This document shows, piece after piece, positions 42,496 through 50,415 of a stretch of DNA of 64,000 bases. The notes beneath the pieces were generated by a model that was not told where the DNA came from, made no database searches, and saw only the letters and a list, made by a program, of their open reading frames with translations. Location: NCBI GenBank assembly GCA_947575275.1, contig CANPMS010000006.1, positions 1 to 64,000 on the forward strand, read 5' to 3'. Within the stretch, counting starts at the first letter, position 1. Every line of letters begins with the position of its first letter. Source of the DNA: an uncultured Clostridium sp. (GTDB lineage: Bacteria > Bacillota > Clostridia > Lachnospirales > Lachnospiraceae). The translations under genes and the position numbers were made by a program.

Positions 42496-44049
42496 TCAGT
42501 CCCGCAGACAAAAATCACTGCAGTTTACCACGCGTGTTGCAAATCCCTCATAAAACTCCGGTTCATGACAGATAAGCAGAATACTTCCCTTATATACGCT
42601 CAGAGCTCTCTTAAGCTCCTGCTTGGCATCAACATCCAGATGATTGGTGGGCTCATCTAAAAGCAGTACATTCGTCTCACGGTTAATCAGCTTGCACAGC
42701 CGCACCTTCGCCTGTTCGCCTCCCGAAAGAACCCGCACCTGGCTCTCAATATGTTTGGTCGTTAAACCACACTTGGCAAGTGCAGAACGCACCTGGTACT
42801 GAGTGTACGAGGGAAATTCTTTCCAAATTTCCTCAATACAAGTGGACGTATTCCCCGGAGCCATCTCCTGCTCAAAATATCCAATAGAGAGATAATCTCC
42901 CAGCTCTACACTGCCTGACAGAGGTGGAATCAACCCAAGTATACTCTTTAAAAGAGTTGTCTTTCCGATACCGTTGGAACCTTTTAACACCACCCTCTCT
43001 CCCCGTTCCATGGACAGCTCAAAAGGACGCGTCAGCGGCTCGTCATAGCCTAGTATCAGATCCTTCACCTCAAAAATCATTTTCCCTGCCGCCCGGGACT
43101 CTAAAAAGTGAAATTCCGGCTTCGGCTTCTCTTTGACCAGCTCGATAACTTCCATTTTGTCCAGCTTTTTCTGCCGTGACATCGCCATATTACGGGTAGA
43201 GACCCTCGCCTTGTTGCGGGCTACAAAATCCTCCAGCTCCGCAATCTCCTGCTGCTGGCGCTTGTACGCAGCTTCCAGCTGTGCTTTCTTTGCTGCGTAA
43301 ACCTCCTCAAAATGGTCATAATCTCCCACATACCGGTCCAGCCGCTGATTTTCCATATGGTAAATCAGGTTGATAACACTGTTCAAAAACGGAATATCAT
43401 GAGAAATCAGGATAAAAGCGTTCTCATACTCCTGAAGGTAACGCTTCAGCCACTCAATATGCTGCTCATCCAGGTAGTTGGTTGGCTCATCAAGCAAAAG
43501 AATATCCGGCTTCTCCAACAGAAGCTTGCCCAACAGCACCTTTGTTCTCTGTCCTCCTGAAAGCTCTGAGACATCCTTGTCCATTCCAATTTCCTGCAGA
43601 CCAAGGGCACGCCCGACTTCCTCCACCTTGCTGTCAATCACATAAAAATCATGTGCCATCAAAAGATCCTGAATGGTTCCCAGCTCCTCTAACATTGTGA
43701 CCATCTCATCCTCCGACGCCTTTCCCATCCGGTCGCAGATTTCATTCATATTCTGCTCCATCTCAAACAGAAAAGCGAATGCACTTTTCAATACACTGCG
43801 GACAGTCATACCCTTCTCAAGGGCAGTGTGCTGATCCAGATACCCGACACGGACATGCTTCGCCCACTCCACCTTCCCCTCGTCCGGCGTCAGCTTTCCG
43901 GTAATAATATTCATAAAGGTGGACTTGCCCTCGCCATTGGCCCCCACAAGCCCAATATGCTCCCCTTTTAAAAGCCGGAAGGATACGTCATGAAAAATAG
44001 CACGATCTCCAAAGCCGTGGCTCAAATGTTCTACATTTAAGATACTCAT
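42496..44049 (-). CDS. ABC-F family ATPase (ribosome-associated)
   Basis: A 517-residue soluble protein with two ABC ATPase domains and no membrane segments. Domain 1 has GANGEGKST, signature LSGGQ and Walker B ILLLDEPTNYLDEQH. The linker (EVYAAKKAQLEAAYKRQQQE) is helical and charged. Domain 2 has GSNGIGKTT, LSGGEQ and VLLLDEPTNHLDVD. ABC-F proteins act in the ribosomal E site in translation control or antibiotic resistance; the subtype cannot be set, and it resembles YbiT-type proteins. The start at 44049 has GGAG 10 nt upstream. Confidence 0.92.
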   Translation of the reverse strand: MSILNVEHLSHGFGDRAIFHDVSFRLLKGEHIGLVGANGEGKSTFMNIITGKLTPDEGKVEWAKHVRVGYLDQHTALEKGMTVRSVLKSAFAFLFEMEQNMNEICDRMGKASEDEMVTMLEELGTIQDLLMAHDFYVIDSKVEEVGRALGLQEIGMDKDVSELSGGQRTKVLLGKLLLEKPDILLLDEPTNYLDEQHIEWLKRYLQEYENAFILISHDIPFLNSVINLIYHMENQRLDRYVGDYDHFEEVYAAKKAQLEAAYKRQQQEIAELEDFVARNKARVSTRNMAMSRQKKLDKMEVIELVKEKPKPEFHFLESRAAGKMIFEVKDLILGYDEPLTRPFELSMERGERVVLKGSNGIGKTTLLKSILGLIPPLSGSVELGDYLSIGYFEQEMAPGNTSTCIEEIWKEFPSYTQYQVRSALAKCGLTTKHIESQVRVLSGGEQAKVRLCKLINRETNVLLLDEPTNHLDVDAKQELKRALSVYKGSILLICHEPEFYEGFATRVVNCSDFCLRD

Positions 44050-44125
44050 ATGTGCTCTACTCCTTTTCACCATTTTCAAGATAAATCATACAATAATAAC
44101 AACACGAATTTGAGAAGTGGATTCC

Positions 44126-44353
44126 ATGGTTCTGCCATTAAGTCATATAAAACCCAACCAGCGTGTCCGCGTCATCTGGGTCGCCAGCGATCCCCATATG
44201 CGCAGACGGCTTCTGGATCTGGGCTTTGCCCCTGAAGAACACGTCTCCTGTGTCCTGCCATCCCACAAGGGCGGCATGAGCGCCTATCTGGTTCAGGGCG
44301 CCGTCATCGCTCTGCGTCAGGAAAACGCCAACGAGATTTTCGTAGAGGTATAA
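44126..44353 (+). CDS. feoA: FeoA-domain protein
   Basis: A 75-residue SH3-like protein of the FeoA family, normally partner of the ferrous iron transporter FeoB. Visible features are RRRLLDLGFAPEEHV near the middle and the closing strand GAVIALRQENANEIFVEV. No feoB adjoins, so its partner is elsewhere or it works alone. A GTG at 44117 is an alternative start; neither has a strong ribosome binding site. A good terminator follows at 44365. Confidence 0.8.
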   Translation: MVLPLSHIKPNQRVRVIWVASDPHMRRRLLDLGFAPEEHVSCVLPSHKGGMSAYLVQGAVIALRQENANEIFVEV

Positions 44354-44453
44354 AAGCGGAAAACGGGCTGTGTCGTATACAGCACAGCCCTTTCGTTAAT
44401 TTCAAACCCAACGCCGCAAGCGCCTCATCCCTTGAAATCTTGCTTTTTCTCAT
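44304..44453 (-). pseudogene. Small ORF with strong ribosome binding site, probable gene stump
   Basis: AAAGGAGG lies 8 nt before an ATG at 44453 that starts MRKSKISRDEALAALGLKL. The later part runs antisense through the feoA terminator and 3' end and reads like noise, so only the first ~20 codons look genuine. It is best read as a truncated gene; a short functional peptide is possible. Confidence 0.3.
44365..44393 (+). terminator. Terminator of feoA
   Basis: GGGCTGTG / CACAGCCC, 10-nt loop, then TTT, 12 bp after the stop codon. Confidence 0.75.
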
Positions 44454-44512
44454 GTTTTTGCCTCCTTTCTTTCCTAGAAATTATTTTATAATAAATTTTT
44501 TTATTTGTTAAG

Positions 44513-44541
44513 TTGAAATTTTAAAAGTTTTGTAGTATACT
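44513..44541 (+). promoter_or_regulatory. Promoter of the tRNA pair
   Basis: -35 TTGAAA (44513-44518), 17-nt spacer, -10 TATACT (44536-44541), ten bases before the first tRNA. Confidence 0.8.
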
Positions 44542-44551
44542 ATTAAAGCAC

Positions 44552-44622
<71 letters not shown>

Positions 44623-44633
44623 TATTGTTTTTT

Positions 44634-44706
44634 GGAGATATAGCTCAGCTGGGAGAGCGTCTGCTTGACGTGTAGAAGGTCGCAGGTTCGAGCCCTGTTG
44701 TCTCCA
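44634..44706 (+). tRNA. tRNA-Val (anticodon GAC)
   Basis: A 73-nt cloverleaf. The acceptor stem is GGAGATA/TGTCTCC, the anticodon stem TCTGC/GTAGA has loop TTGACGT, and the T arm is GCAGGTTCGAGCCCTGT. It borders the defence island; no duplicated 3' end (att site) was found at the other side. Confidence 0.95.
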
Positions 44707-44897
44707 TTATTTGTTTATGAAAAGTGTCGGCTTTTGGGCGACAGGGAGCATCTCAGCTAAACACCAAGGGAGTGGATTGATTCTGCTCCCTTATTCTGTT
44801 ATTTCATACAGCTTCTTCGTTGACACAAATCCCATAAATTGGTAATATAACACTTAGAACATTTTGTGCCATCTATTTATAAATAAAGGAGAATGTT

Positions 44898-45878
44898 GTG
44901 CCTGAGACAAAATATCAGTTGGGAACCATCGAAGCATCTGAACAGCTAATCAAAGATTTATACATAAACTTAAGAACGGAAGTTAACGCCTGGGCAAAAG
45001 TAACTTATCAGACGCCACAGGCAAGAATGGGATATATCGGCCAGCATCTGGTCAGCGTAGTCACCGGATACCCCGGCGGGAAATCCGGCGCGCGGGGATA
45101 TGACCTGATTATGGGAAACAACGCTTACGGAGAAATCAAAACATGCTACCGGGTAGACCAATTAGGGCAATGCAGTGACTGTGGCTCGGTAGTTTCCAGT
45201 TTAGAAAAGCAGTGCTCAGCCTGCGGATCAGACAGCATTATCAAAAAAGAGGACTCGAAATGGCTGATCACGATTCGGCATGACGCCGAATTTTTTAAAA
45301 TTCTTGAGCCTGAGCGATACTATTTTGTTCTGTTTGAGTTTGAGTCAATCAGCACTATCGATAATAACAATATCGTGGCTTCTATCTGGGAAGTAGACCC
45401 AAAAACGAAAGGGTTTGGATATTGCATGATGGACTATTACTTGAATATTCGTGCCAAATGTAGCTCAAAAGCTCCGTTTAACATGTGGCCGCACCAGTTC
45501 AAATTTGCCCTCACCCAGCCCAAACTGATTTACCGCTCTGTCATAAAAGAGGATGGAACAATCGATACTAAGATTTTTCCCACAAAAGAGAATTCCTATA
45601 TGGATGAATTGCTGCCTTTGTGCGAGTATTCGCGGACTACTACTATAACATTGGATGCAGCAAAAAAGGCGCTTCTGACATTTGACCCGCACCAGCCCAT
45701 CGGGAAAAAAAGCAAACACGATCTATTGATTCAATTGGAAGCTATCAGGCAAGCAAAATCTATCAGCAATAACAGGTTATGTAATGTGTTTGCAGATGCC
45801 ATTTACCTTCCATTATTAGAATCCAAAAAATCACAAATTCCCAGTTGCCTCACCCGCTACTACAAAGAATTGCAGTAA
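44898..45878 (+). CDS. Type II restriction endonuclease, MamI-like
   Basis: The 326-residue protein has a PD-(D/E)xK-type core: GYDLIM followed by YGEIKTCY (Asp...Glu-x-Lys). A zinc ribbon is inserted after it (CSDC...CSAC). Sequence features resemble the MamI restriction enzyme family, which cuts GATNNNNATC; specificity here is inferred only. The start is GTG at 44898, with AAGGAG 6 nt upstream. It converges with a DNA methyltransferase gene and the two 3' ends overlap by 19 bp, which supports a restriction-modification pair. Confidence 0.75.
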   Translation: MPETKYQLGTIEASEQLIKDLYINLRTEVNAWAKVTYQTPQARMGYIGQHLVSVVTGYPGGKSGARGYDLIMGNNAYGEIKTCYRVDQLGQCSDCGSVVSSLEKQCSACGSDSIIKKEDSKWLITIRHDAEFFKILEPERYYFVLFEFESISTIDNNNIVASIWEVDPKTKGFGYCMMDYYLNIRAKCSSKAPFNMWPHQFKFALTQPKLIYRSVIKEDGTIDTKIFPTKENSYMDELLPLCEYSRTTTITLDAAKKALLTFDPHQPIGKKSKHDLLIQLEAIRQAKSISNNRLCNVFADAIYLPLLESKKSQIPSCLTRYYKELQ

Positions 45879-46759
45879 ATAGATTTAAGGCGTTCCAGCG
45901 ATTTATCAAAATACTCTTTGTCAATCTCAAATCCGATATAGGTACGGTTATGATTCATGCAGGCAAGGGCTGTGGAACCACTCCCCATAAAAGGATCTAA
46001 AACCAGATCCCCCTCATTACTACTGGTAAGAATCAGGCGCGATAATAATTTCTGTGGCTTCTGGGTGGGATGGATTCTATTTTTTTCTTCATAAAAATTA
46101 ATATCGTCCCACACATCTGTAACTCCTAGTTGTATATGGTAGGTTTGGGAAATAGAGGTGTATGGAATTTCAAACTGAAGGATTTTTTGAAGCTTATCCC
46201 ATGTTTCCTTTGTGGGTAACTGTTTACACACGTTATTCCCTGTATAGATGCTCCACATTCCTCCTCCATTTGATTTCACACCCAGCTGCTCATTTATATA
46301 CTTTGCCGTCAGCCCCAGTTCTGCCTGGCGCATTTTTAAAAATGATTTTACAAATGGTTTTGAGTCTTTGTACAAGAAAAGAATGCTCTCCGTCACATTG
46401 GGAAACATTTTATAACCCTTCGTAGCACGCCCTGAGACAGCCTGCATACCTTTGTTGAGAATAATCTGCTGCCGCAGCTCAAGTCCCGCCTCCTCCAGAA
46501 TAGGCAGTAATCTACTCAACATACGAAAATAGCCAAACAAATAAAAGCTTCCTCCTTTACGCAGCACACGGGCTGCTTCACAAATCCATTGTCTGGACCA
46601 TTCCATATAATCTTCTTCTGTCCGCCAGGCATAATCCCATGTTTCACCAACCACCTTGAAATACGGCGGGTCAGCAATAATCAAATCAACACACTCATCT
46701 TCCATCATTTCCGTAAAGCCAGCTACGCAATCTAAATTGTATATTCTGTTTCTATCCAT
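45860..46759 (-). CDS. DNA methyltransferase, class beta (N6-adenine or N4-cytosine)
   Basis: The ~299-residue SAM-dependent methyltransferase has the catalytic motif IADPPYF near the N-terminus and the SAM motif DPFMGSGSTALA near the C-terminus. That order defines class beta. DPPY favours N6-adenine methylation. The start at 46759 follows GGAG by 6 nt. It is the presumed protective partner of the convergent endonuclease gene, modifying the same site. Confidence 0.88.
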   Translation of the reverse strand: MDRNRIYNLDCVAGFTEMMEDECVDLIIADPPYFKVVGETWDYAWRTEEDYMEWSRQWICEAARVLRKGGSFYLFGYFRMLSRLLPILEEAGLELRQQIILNKGMQAVSGRATKGYKMFPNVTESILFLYKDSKPFVKSFLKMRQAELGLTAKYINEQLGVKSNGGGMWSIYTGNNVCKQLPTKETWDKLQKILQFEIPYTSISQTYHIQLGVTDVWDDINFYEEKNRIHPTQKPQKLLSRLILTSSNEGDLVLDPFMGSGSTALACMNHNRTYIGFEIDKEYFDKSLERLKSIYCNSL

Positions 46760-46790
46760 AAAAAACTCCATTTGTAAACATAAATCAAGA

Positions 46791-47372
46791 TTATACCAAG
46801 TTGTCAGCCTGAATCACTCTCTGCCCTTTCAGCCACTGCTCCTTTGTCAGATAAGTAACGTGCTCCGTCCGTATATCTCCCAGCAGTGACGACTTATCCT
46901 TTTCCGTGTGATGGTAAAGAAAGCCGCACTTGTCCTGAACCCGCCTGGATTTTTCGTTTCCATCATAATAAGCACACCATATAGCCGTGCATCCCAAATC
47001 CTCAAAACAACGTCTCTGCAATTCACCCACAGCCTCCGGAATCAGCCCCTGCCCCCAGTAGGGAACTCCAATCCAATAACCAATTTCCGCCTCATGCTCC
47101 TCCATGGGTACATTGCCTTTCCCGGCCGTCATAATCCCAACACTGCCCACTGGTTCCCCGGTCTCTTTCAAGACCACCGCGTATGTCTCCGGGTTTGATA
47201 AAACAGTATGAATAATCTCCAGACTGTTCTCCACACTGGTGTGGGGCGGCCATCCTGCAGCAGGACCGATTCTCTCATCCCGGGCATATTTGTACAACGC
47301 CTCTGCGTCTGCATCCTGCCAGGGACGAAGGAGCAGACGGGGTGTTTGCAATGTCGGTGTGTTTTTATCCAT
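46791..47372 (-). CDS. GNAT family N-acetyltransferase (RimJ/RimL type)
   Basis: A 193-residue acetyl-CoA-dependent acetyltransferase. It shows [19 protein letters not shown] at the N-terminus, the acetyl-CoA loop [17 protein letters not shown] and the C-terminal [13 protein letters not shown], typical of the RimJ/RimL group. The substrate is unknown. It sits inside the defence island but need not belong to it. Confidence 0.9.
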   Translation of the reverse strand: MDKNTPTLQTPRLLLRPWQDADAEALYKYARDERIGPAAGWPPHTSVENSLEIIHTVLSNPETYAVVLKETGEPVGSVGIMTAGKGNVPMEEHEAEIGYWIGVPYWGQGLIPEAVGELQRRCFEDLGCTAIWCAYYDGNEKSRRVQDKCGFLYHHTEKDKSSLLGDIRTEHVTYLTKEQWLKGQRVIQADNLV

Positions 47373-47454
47373 TTTTAAATATTCCTCCTCTAAAAACAGG
47401 GCATCATAGGGAAGTCACAGAGCACATAAAGCCGCTCATCAATTTACGAGGAAA

Positions 47455-47492
47455 ACGAATGAGAGAATCTTGACAACGATTCTCTCATCCGT
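47455..47492 (-). terminator. Inverted repeat, probable terminator after the zinc-ribbon membrane gene
   Basis: ACGAATGAGAGAATC and GATTCTCTCATCCGT pair over 15 bp with one mismatch and an 8-nt loop, followed by TTTTCC on the minus strand, 87 bp past the stop codon. Confidence 0.55.
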
Positions 47493-47578
47493 GTACTATT
47501 ATGTATTTTTTCATCAATGTCCTGCAAGTTCTCTTCCAACAGACTGTACGGTTAATATTCAGTTTGCCTTTTAGTCTC

Positions 47579-48541
47579 TTATAACTGTGGGGTATTTTTC
47601 CCTAAGCAATAAATCTGTCCTTCATTTTCCTTGTTCTTTAAGGAAGTGGAGATAGTAGGAACTGCACCAATTAACAGGAACACATACAGTAGTACCAAAT
47701 TCCCCCAGTAAACCGTTGATTCTATCATTTGATTCTGTAAAAACATCGGGAAAACTCTGAAAGCTGTTACAAAGTCAGTTCCCACTTCGCGAGTAATCAG
47801 AATAGCCCAATCAACCCAATCTCCAATAAAGGTCATGACCAACATGAGTACAATGCTGATGATGATACCCTTCTTTGTAAGCTTGCCTCCTAGCAATTCG
47901 TAACCTTTTAATGTGCAAAAAGCCATTACTACACCGGATATTGAGGCAACATACCCCAACTGTTTCAATATAAGGATACAAGCCACGCCCAGAAGCGATC
48001 CAATTAAAGCGCCTGCCATGCCACCAATTAGATTTTCATTTTTGCTTTTCTTCCGCTCTTGATTCATAGTCTCATTTTTCTGCAAAGCTGTAAAACAATC
48101 ACTACATAGATGCAGATAACGTCCTGAGAAGTAACAGGGATTGGTCTCTCCAGTTTTACCGCAAGCTTGACAACAATTTTGAAATCCGCCTGTGCTCAGA
48201 AAGTGGACAAGCGCCTGCAATGCATCGCTAAGGTTTCCCTGAAGCTTATTCTGATTAATCGTATTTTTAAGGGACATAGTTAATACATTACCATTTTGAA
48301 CAAGACCTTGCACCATTTTGTTGTCCTTCTTAAATTGGTCCACTTCTTCTTTGGCAAGCAGATTCTCTGGCCGCTGCGCGCATACTGACACCATCAGAGA
48401 ACGAGGGGTGGATTCATTTTGCGCGGATACCACTAAATCAAATCCGCCTTGCTGACCATATAACGCGCCGCTCTCCGCGTCAAACCGAAGTCCCGTGCTT
48501 TGCGCCAGCTGCTCATAGTACTGCTCCATTTTCTTGTTCAT
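47579..48541 (-). CDS. Unrecognised zinc-ribbon protein with about four membrane helices
   Basis: The ~320-residue protein is not one I recognise. Residues ~1-115 form a soluble alpha/beta region (MNKKMEQYYEQLAQSTGLRF). A probable zinc ribbon follows near 120-150 (CCQACG...CYFSG...CSDC). A charged linker and about four hydrophobic helices in the second half complete it. AGGGAG lies 7 nt before the ATG at 48541. Its start lies inside a 42-codon membrane-peptide ORF, indicating translational coupling. Position between the Wadjet operon and the MamI-like pair suggests, but does not prove, a defence or signalling role. Confidence 0.75.
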   Translation of the reverse strand: MNKKMEQYYEQLAQSTGLRFDAESGALYGQQGGFDLVVSAQNESTPRSLMVSVCAQRPENLLAKEEVDQFKKDNKMVQGLVQNGNVLTMSLKNTINQNKLQGNLSDALQALVHFLSTGGFQNCCQACGKTGETNPCYFSGRYLHLCSDCFTALQKNETMNQERKKSKNENLIGGMAGALIGSLLGVACILILKQLGYVASISGVVMAFCTLKGYELLGGKLTKKGIIISIVLMLVMTFIGDWVDWAILITREVGTDFVTAFRVFPMFLQNQMIESTVYWGNLVLLYVFLLIGAVPTISTSLKNKENEGQIYCLGKNTPQL

Positions 48542-48641
48542 AACATGACTCCCTGTAGATAATCCATATTTTCTGTAAAAACACATAGAAAAGAAACTGC
48601 ACAATGATGTAAGCAATCAGTGAACCAATCAAAGTACTCAT
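48513..48641 (-). CDS. 42-residue single-span membrane peptide
   Basis: It starts MSTLIGSLIAYIIVQFLFYV, a clear membrane helix, and ends in a short hydrophilic tail. AAGGG lies 6 nt before the ATG. It overlaps the start of the zinc-ribbon gene by 29 bp and follows a consensus promoter at 48697-48725, so it is the first gene of a two-gene unit. Confidence 0.6.
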   Translation of the reverse strand: MSTLIGSLIAYIIVQFLFYVFLQKIWIIYRESCYEQENGAVL

Positions 48642-48696
48642 TGTGATCCCTTGATTGATCTCATAATCTTTAATTTGTGTTAAATGTTATTTTTAT

Positions 48697-48725
48697 ATTA
48701 TATAATATTATAATATACATATCAA
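48697..48725 (-). promoter_or_regulatory. Promoter of the membrane-peptide/zinc-ribbon unit
   Basis: -35 TTGATA (48720-48725), 17-nt spacer, -10 TATAAT (48697-48702). It overlaps the last codons of the preceding gene. Confidence 0.75.
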
Positions 48726-49190
48726 GTATTTTTTAATGCTCCTTGATACCCGATTGGATTGTAATACATGCCCATCATAGTGAAAAAACAATTCATAGTT
48801 ATTTGTAACCCAAGTGCAAATCATTGAACATAAGCCTTGAGAAATGATTGAAGTTTGCTCAAGATTGTGTTTGTTCACCACAAATTTCTCAAAAGAAATG
48901 CCCGGGTTAGGGAAACAAAACAAAATAACTTCTGCTTCACATTTTAACAACAGATCAACAAATGATAGGAAAGAGGATACGTCCGCTTTTACAGTGATAT
49001 TTTTCAGCTCCTTTATGCTGGTGATGTGCACCATTTTACTAGAGCTTCCACCAAAAAACAGACATAGTGGATCGTCGCTCTCTATGTTTTCAATTGAAAC
49101 AAAAAATTCACTTTCTGTAAATTCTTTAACAACATTAATCAGTTGATTCTTTGTTACGCTGCAACTAATTCTGTTGGTATAAGTTTTCAT
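48708..49190 (-). CDS. Unrecognised 160-residue protein coupled to jetD
   Basis: I recognise no family. The protein has no signal peptide or convincing membrane helix. It alternates predicted strands and helices (ISCSVTKNQLINVVKEF, VILFCFPNPGISFEKFVV), so it looks like a folded alpha/beta protein. The ATG lies 26 bp inside the jetD reading frame, implying it is translated as a fifth gene of the Wadjet operon. Base composition is AT-rich like the jet genes. It could be an accessory or regulatory subunit, or an unrelated passenger. Confidence 0.65.
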   Translation of the reverse strand: MKTYTNRISCSVTKNQLINVVKEFTESEFFVSIENIESDDPLCLFFGGSSSKMVHITSIKELKNITVKADVSSFLSFVDLLLKCEAEVILFCFPNPGISFEKFVVNKHNLEQTSIISQGLCSMICTWVTNNYELFFHYDGHVLQSNRVSRSIKKYLICIL

Positions 49191-50415
49191 TTTCCCACTC
49201 TCTCTTCATCCAATCATAACATATAATTTCCTGTTCCAGCTTCACCTGATGTTCTAACATATAAGAAGCCGTTTTCTGATATTCAGGCTGCTTCACCAGA
49301 GCCTTCAAACGTCGGTTATCTTCTTTTGATAACGGTTTCAGACACGCCTTCCAACAAGGATTTTGAAGCTCTTTGATTCCCATAAAAAGCGTTTTAAATG
49401 GGATTCCCGTCATTCTGCACAGATGATCATGAATATAAAATCCGCCTGCGTCAATATCTCCGAAATGAAACCACTCCAATCGCTCATTATCATCATTCAT
49501 TTTCTTCAAAAAATCCCGCTGTCTCCGGGTCACATACCCACCCAGATAAACAATCAGGCTGCTATTATCAGAGAATCGTTCGTAAGCAGTTTTGTTTTCA
49601 ATCGTGATAACCTGTTTGGCGTGAACACTTATCCCGGCAATCCGTTCAGAATCACTGGAGGAAATCTGAATTCCATCGAATAACCCGTCCGTTGAAATGG
49701 TACTTCCATCTGCCATGGTCAGCAAGCATGCTCCCTTAAAGCAAAGTTTCGGTGTTTCACGCTGAATCCCGTATTCTTCCAGAATCTCATCCCCCAATTC
49801 ATGCTCTCCACATGGACGTTTCCAGTAGCTGCGAAGAGCCTTACAAAGTCCCGTCAGCACATGCTTCTCTAAGTATTTCGAATCTCCGAACAGAAGCATG
49901 GAGACCTCCCGCAAAAATAAAGGAGTGTGATTATTCTCCACAAAAGCCAATGTCTTTAGCAGATCTTCTTCCTCAGAATAATCCTTTCCCAGCTTATTCT
50001 GTGCCAGTTTCTCGCGCAGCTTTTGACAGCAGATTTCTGCCACTGGAGATGCCTGCTCATAGTCCGCAATCAACTGTTCTATATATCGAATGCGATCTCC
50101 CTTTGTCTGATACCCATACCTTTCCCGCAAATACTGTTCCGCATCCAGAATCATTTCATCCCTCAAAATGATTTCTTTGATTTCATGGCTGAAGCGTTCC
50201 TTTGTATAGTTCACAAAACCGGCCTCATGCAATTCACAAACCGCTTCATTCACCTCTGTAATGCTGGAAATCTCCCCATCATTCTCATAATACTGAGGAT
50301 AGACCGAATCCGGCTTCATATTTGTCTTTCGATTTATCCGATTGGTGCCGCTGTCCTTTTTGCTCTTCCGGTATTTTTCTACAAGTTTTTTTAAAATCTG
50401 TTCCCTATAATCCAT
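49165..50415 (-). CDS. jetD: Wadjet nuclease subunit JetD (Toprim/Topo VI-A-like)
   Basis: JetD is the nuclease of the Wadjet anti-plasmid system. The ~416-residue protein has an N-terminal helical and winged-helix region and a C-terminal DUF2220-type Toprim domain. Candidate metal ligands are Glu in VITIENKTAYERF and the acidic pair in HFGDIDAGGFYIHDH near residue 320. The start at 50415 (MDYREQI) follows AAGGAT and overlaps the end of jetC by 11 bp. A longer reading from 50448 is less likely. Confidence 0.85.
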   Translation of the reverse strand: MDYREQILKKLVEKYRKSKKDSGTNRINRKTNMKPDSVYPQYYENDGEISSITEVNEAVCELHEAGFVNYTKERFSHEIKEIILRDEMILDAEQYLRERYGYQTKGDRIRYIEQLIADYEQASPVAEICCQKLREKLAQNKLGKDYSEEEDLLKTLAFVENNHTPLFLREVSMLLFGDSKYLEKHVLTGLCKALRSYWKRPCGEHELGDEILEEYGIQRETPKLCFKGACLLTMADGSTISTDGLFDGIQISSSDSERIAGISVHAKQVITIENKTAYERFSDNSSLIVYLGGYVTRRQRDFLKKMNDDNERLEWFHFGDIDAGGFYIHDHLCRMTGIPFKTLFMGIKELQNPCWKACLKPLSKEDNRRLKALVKQPEYQKTASYMLEHQVKLEQEIICYDWMKREWENENLYQQN

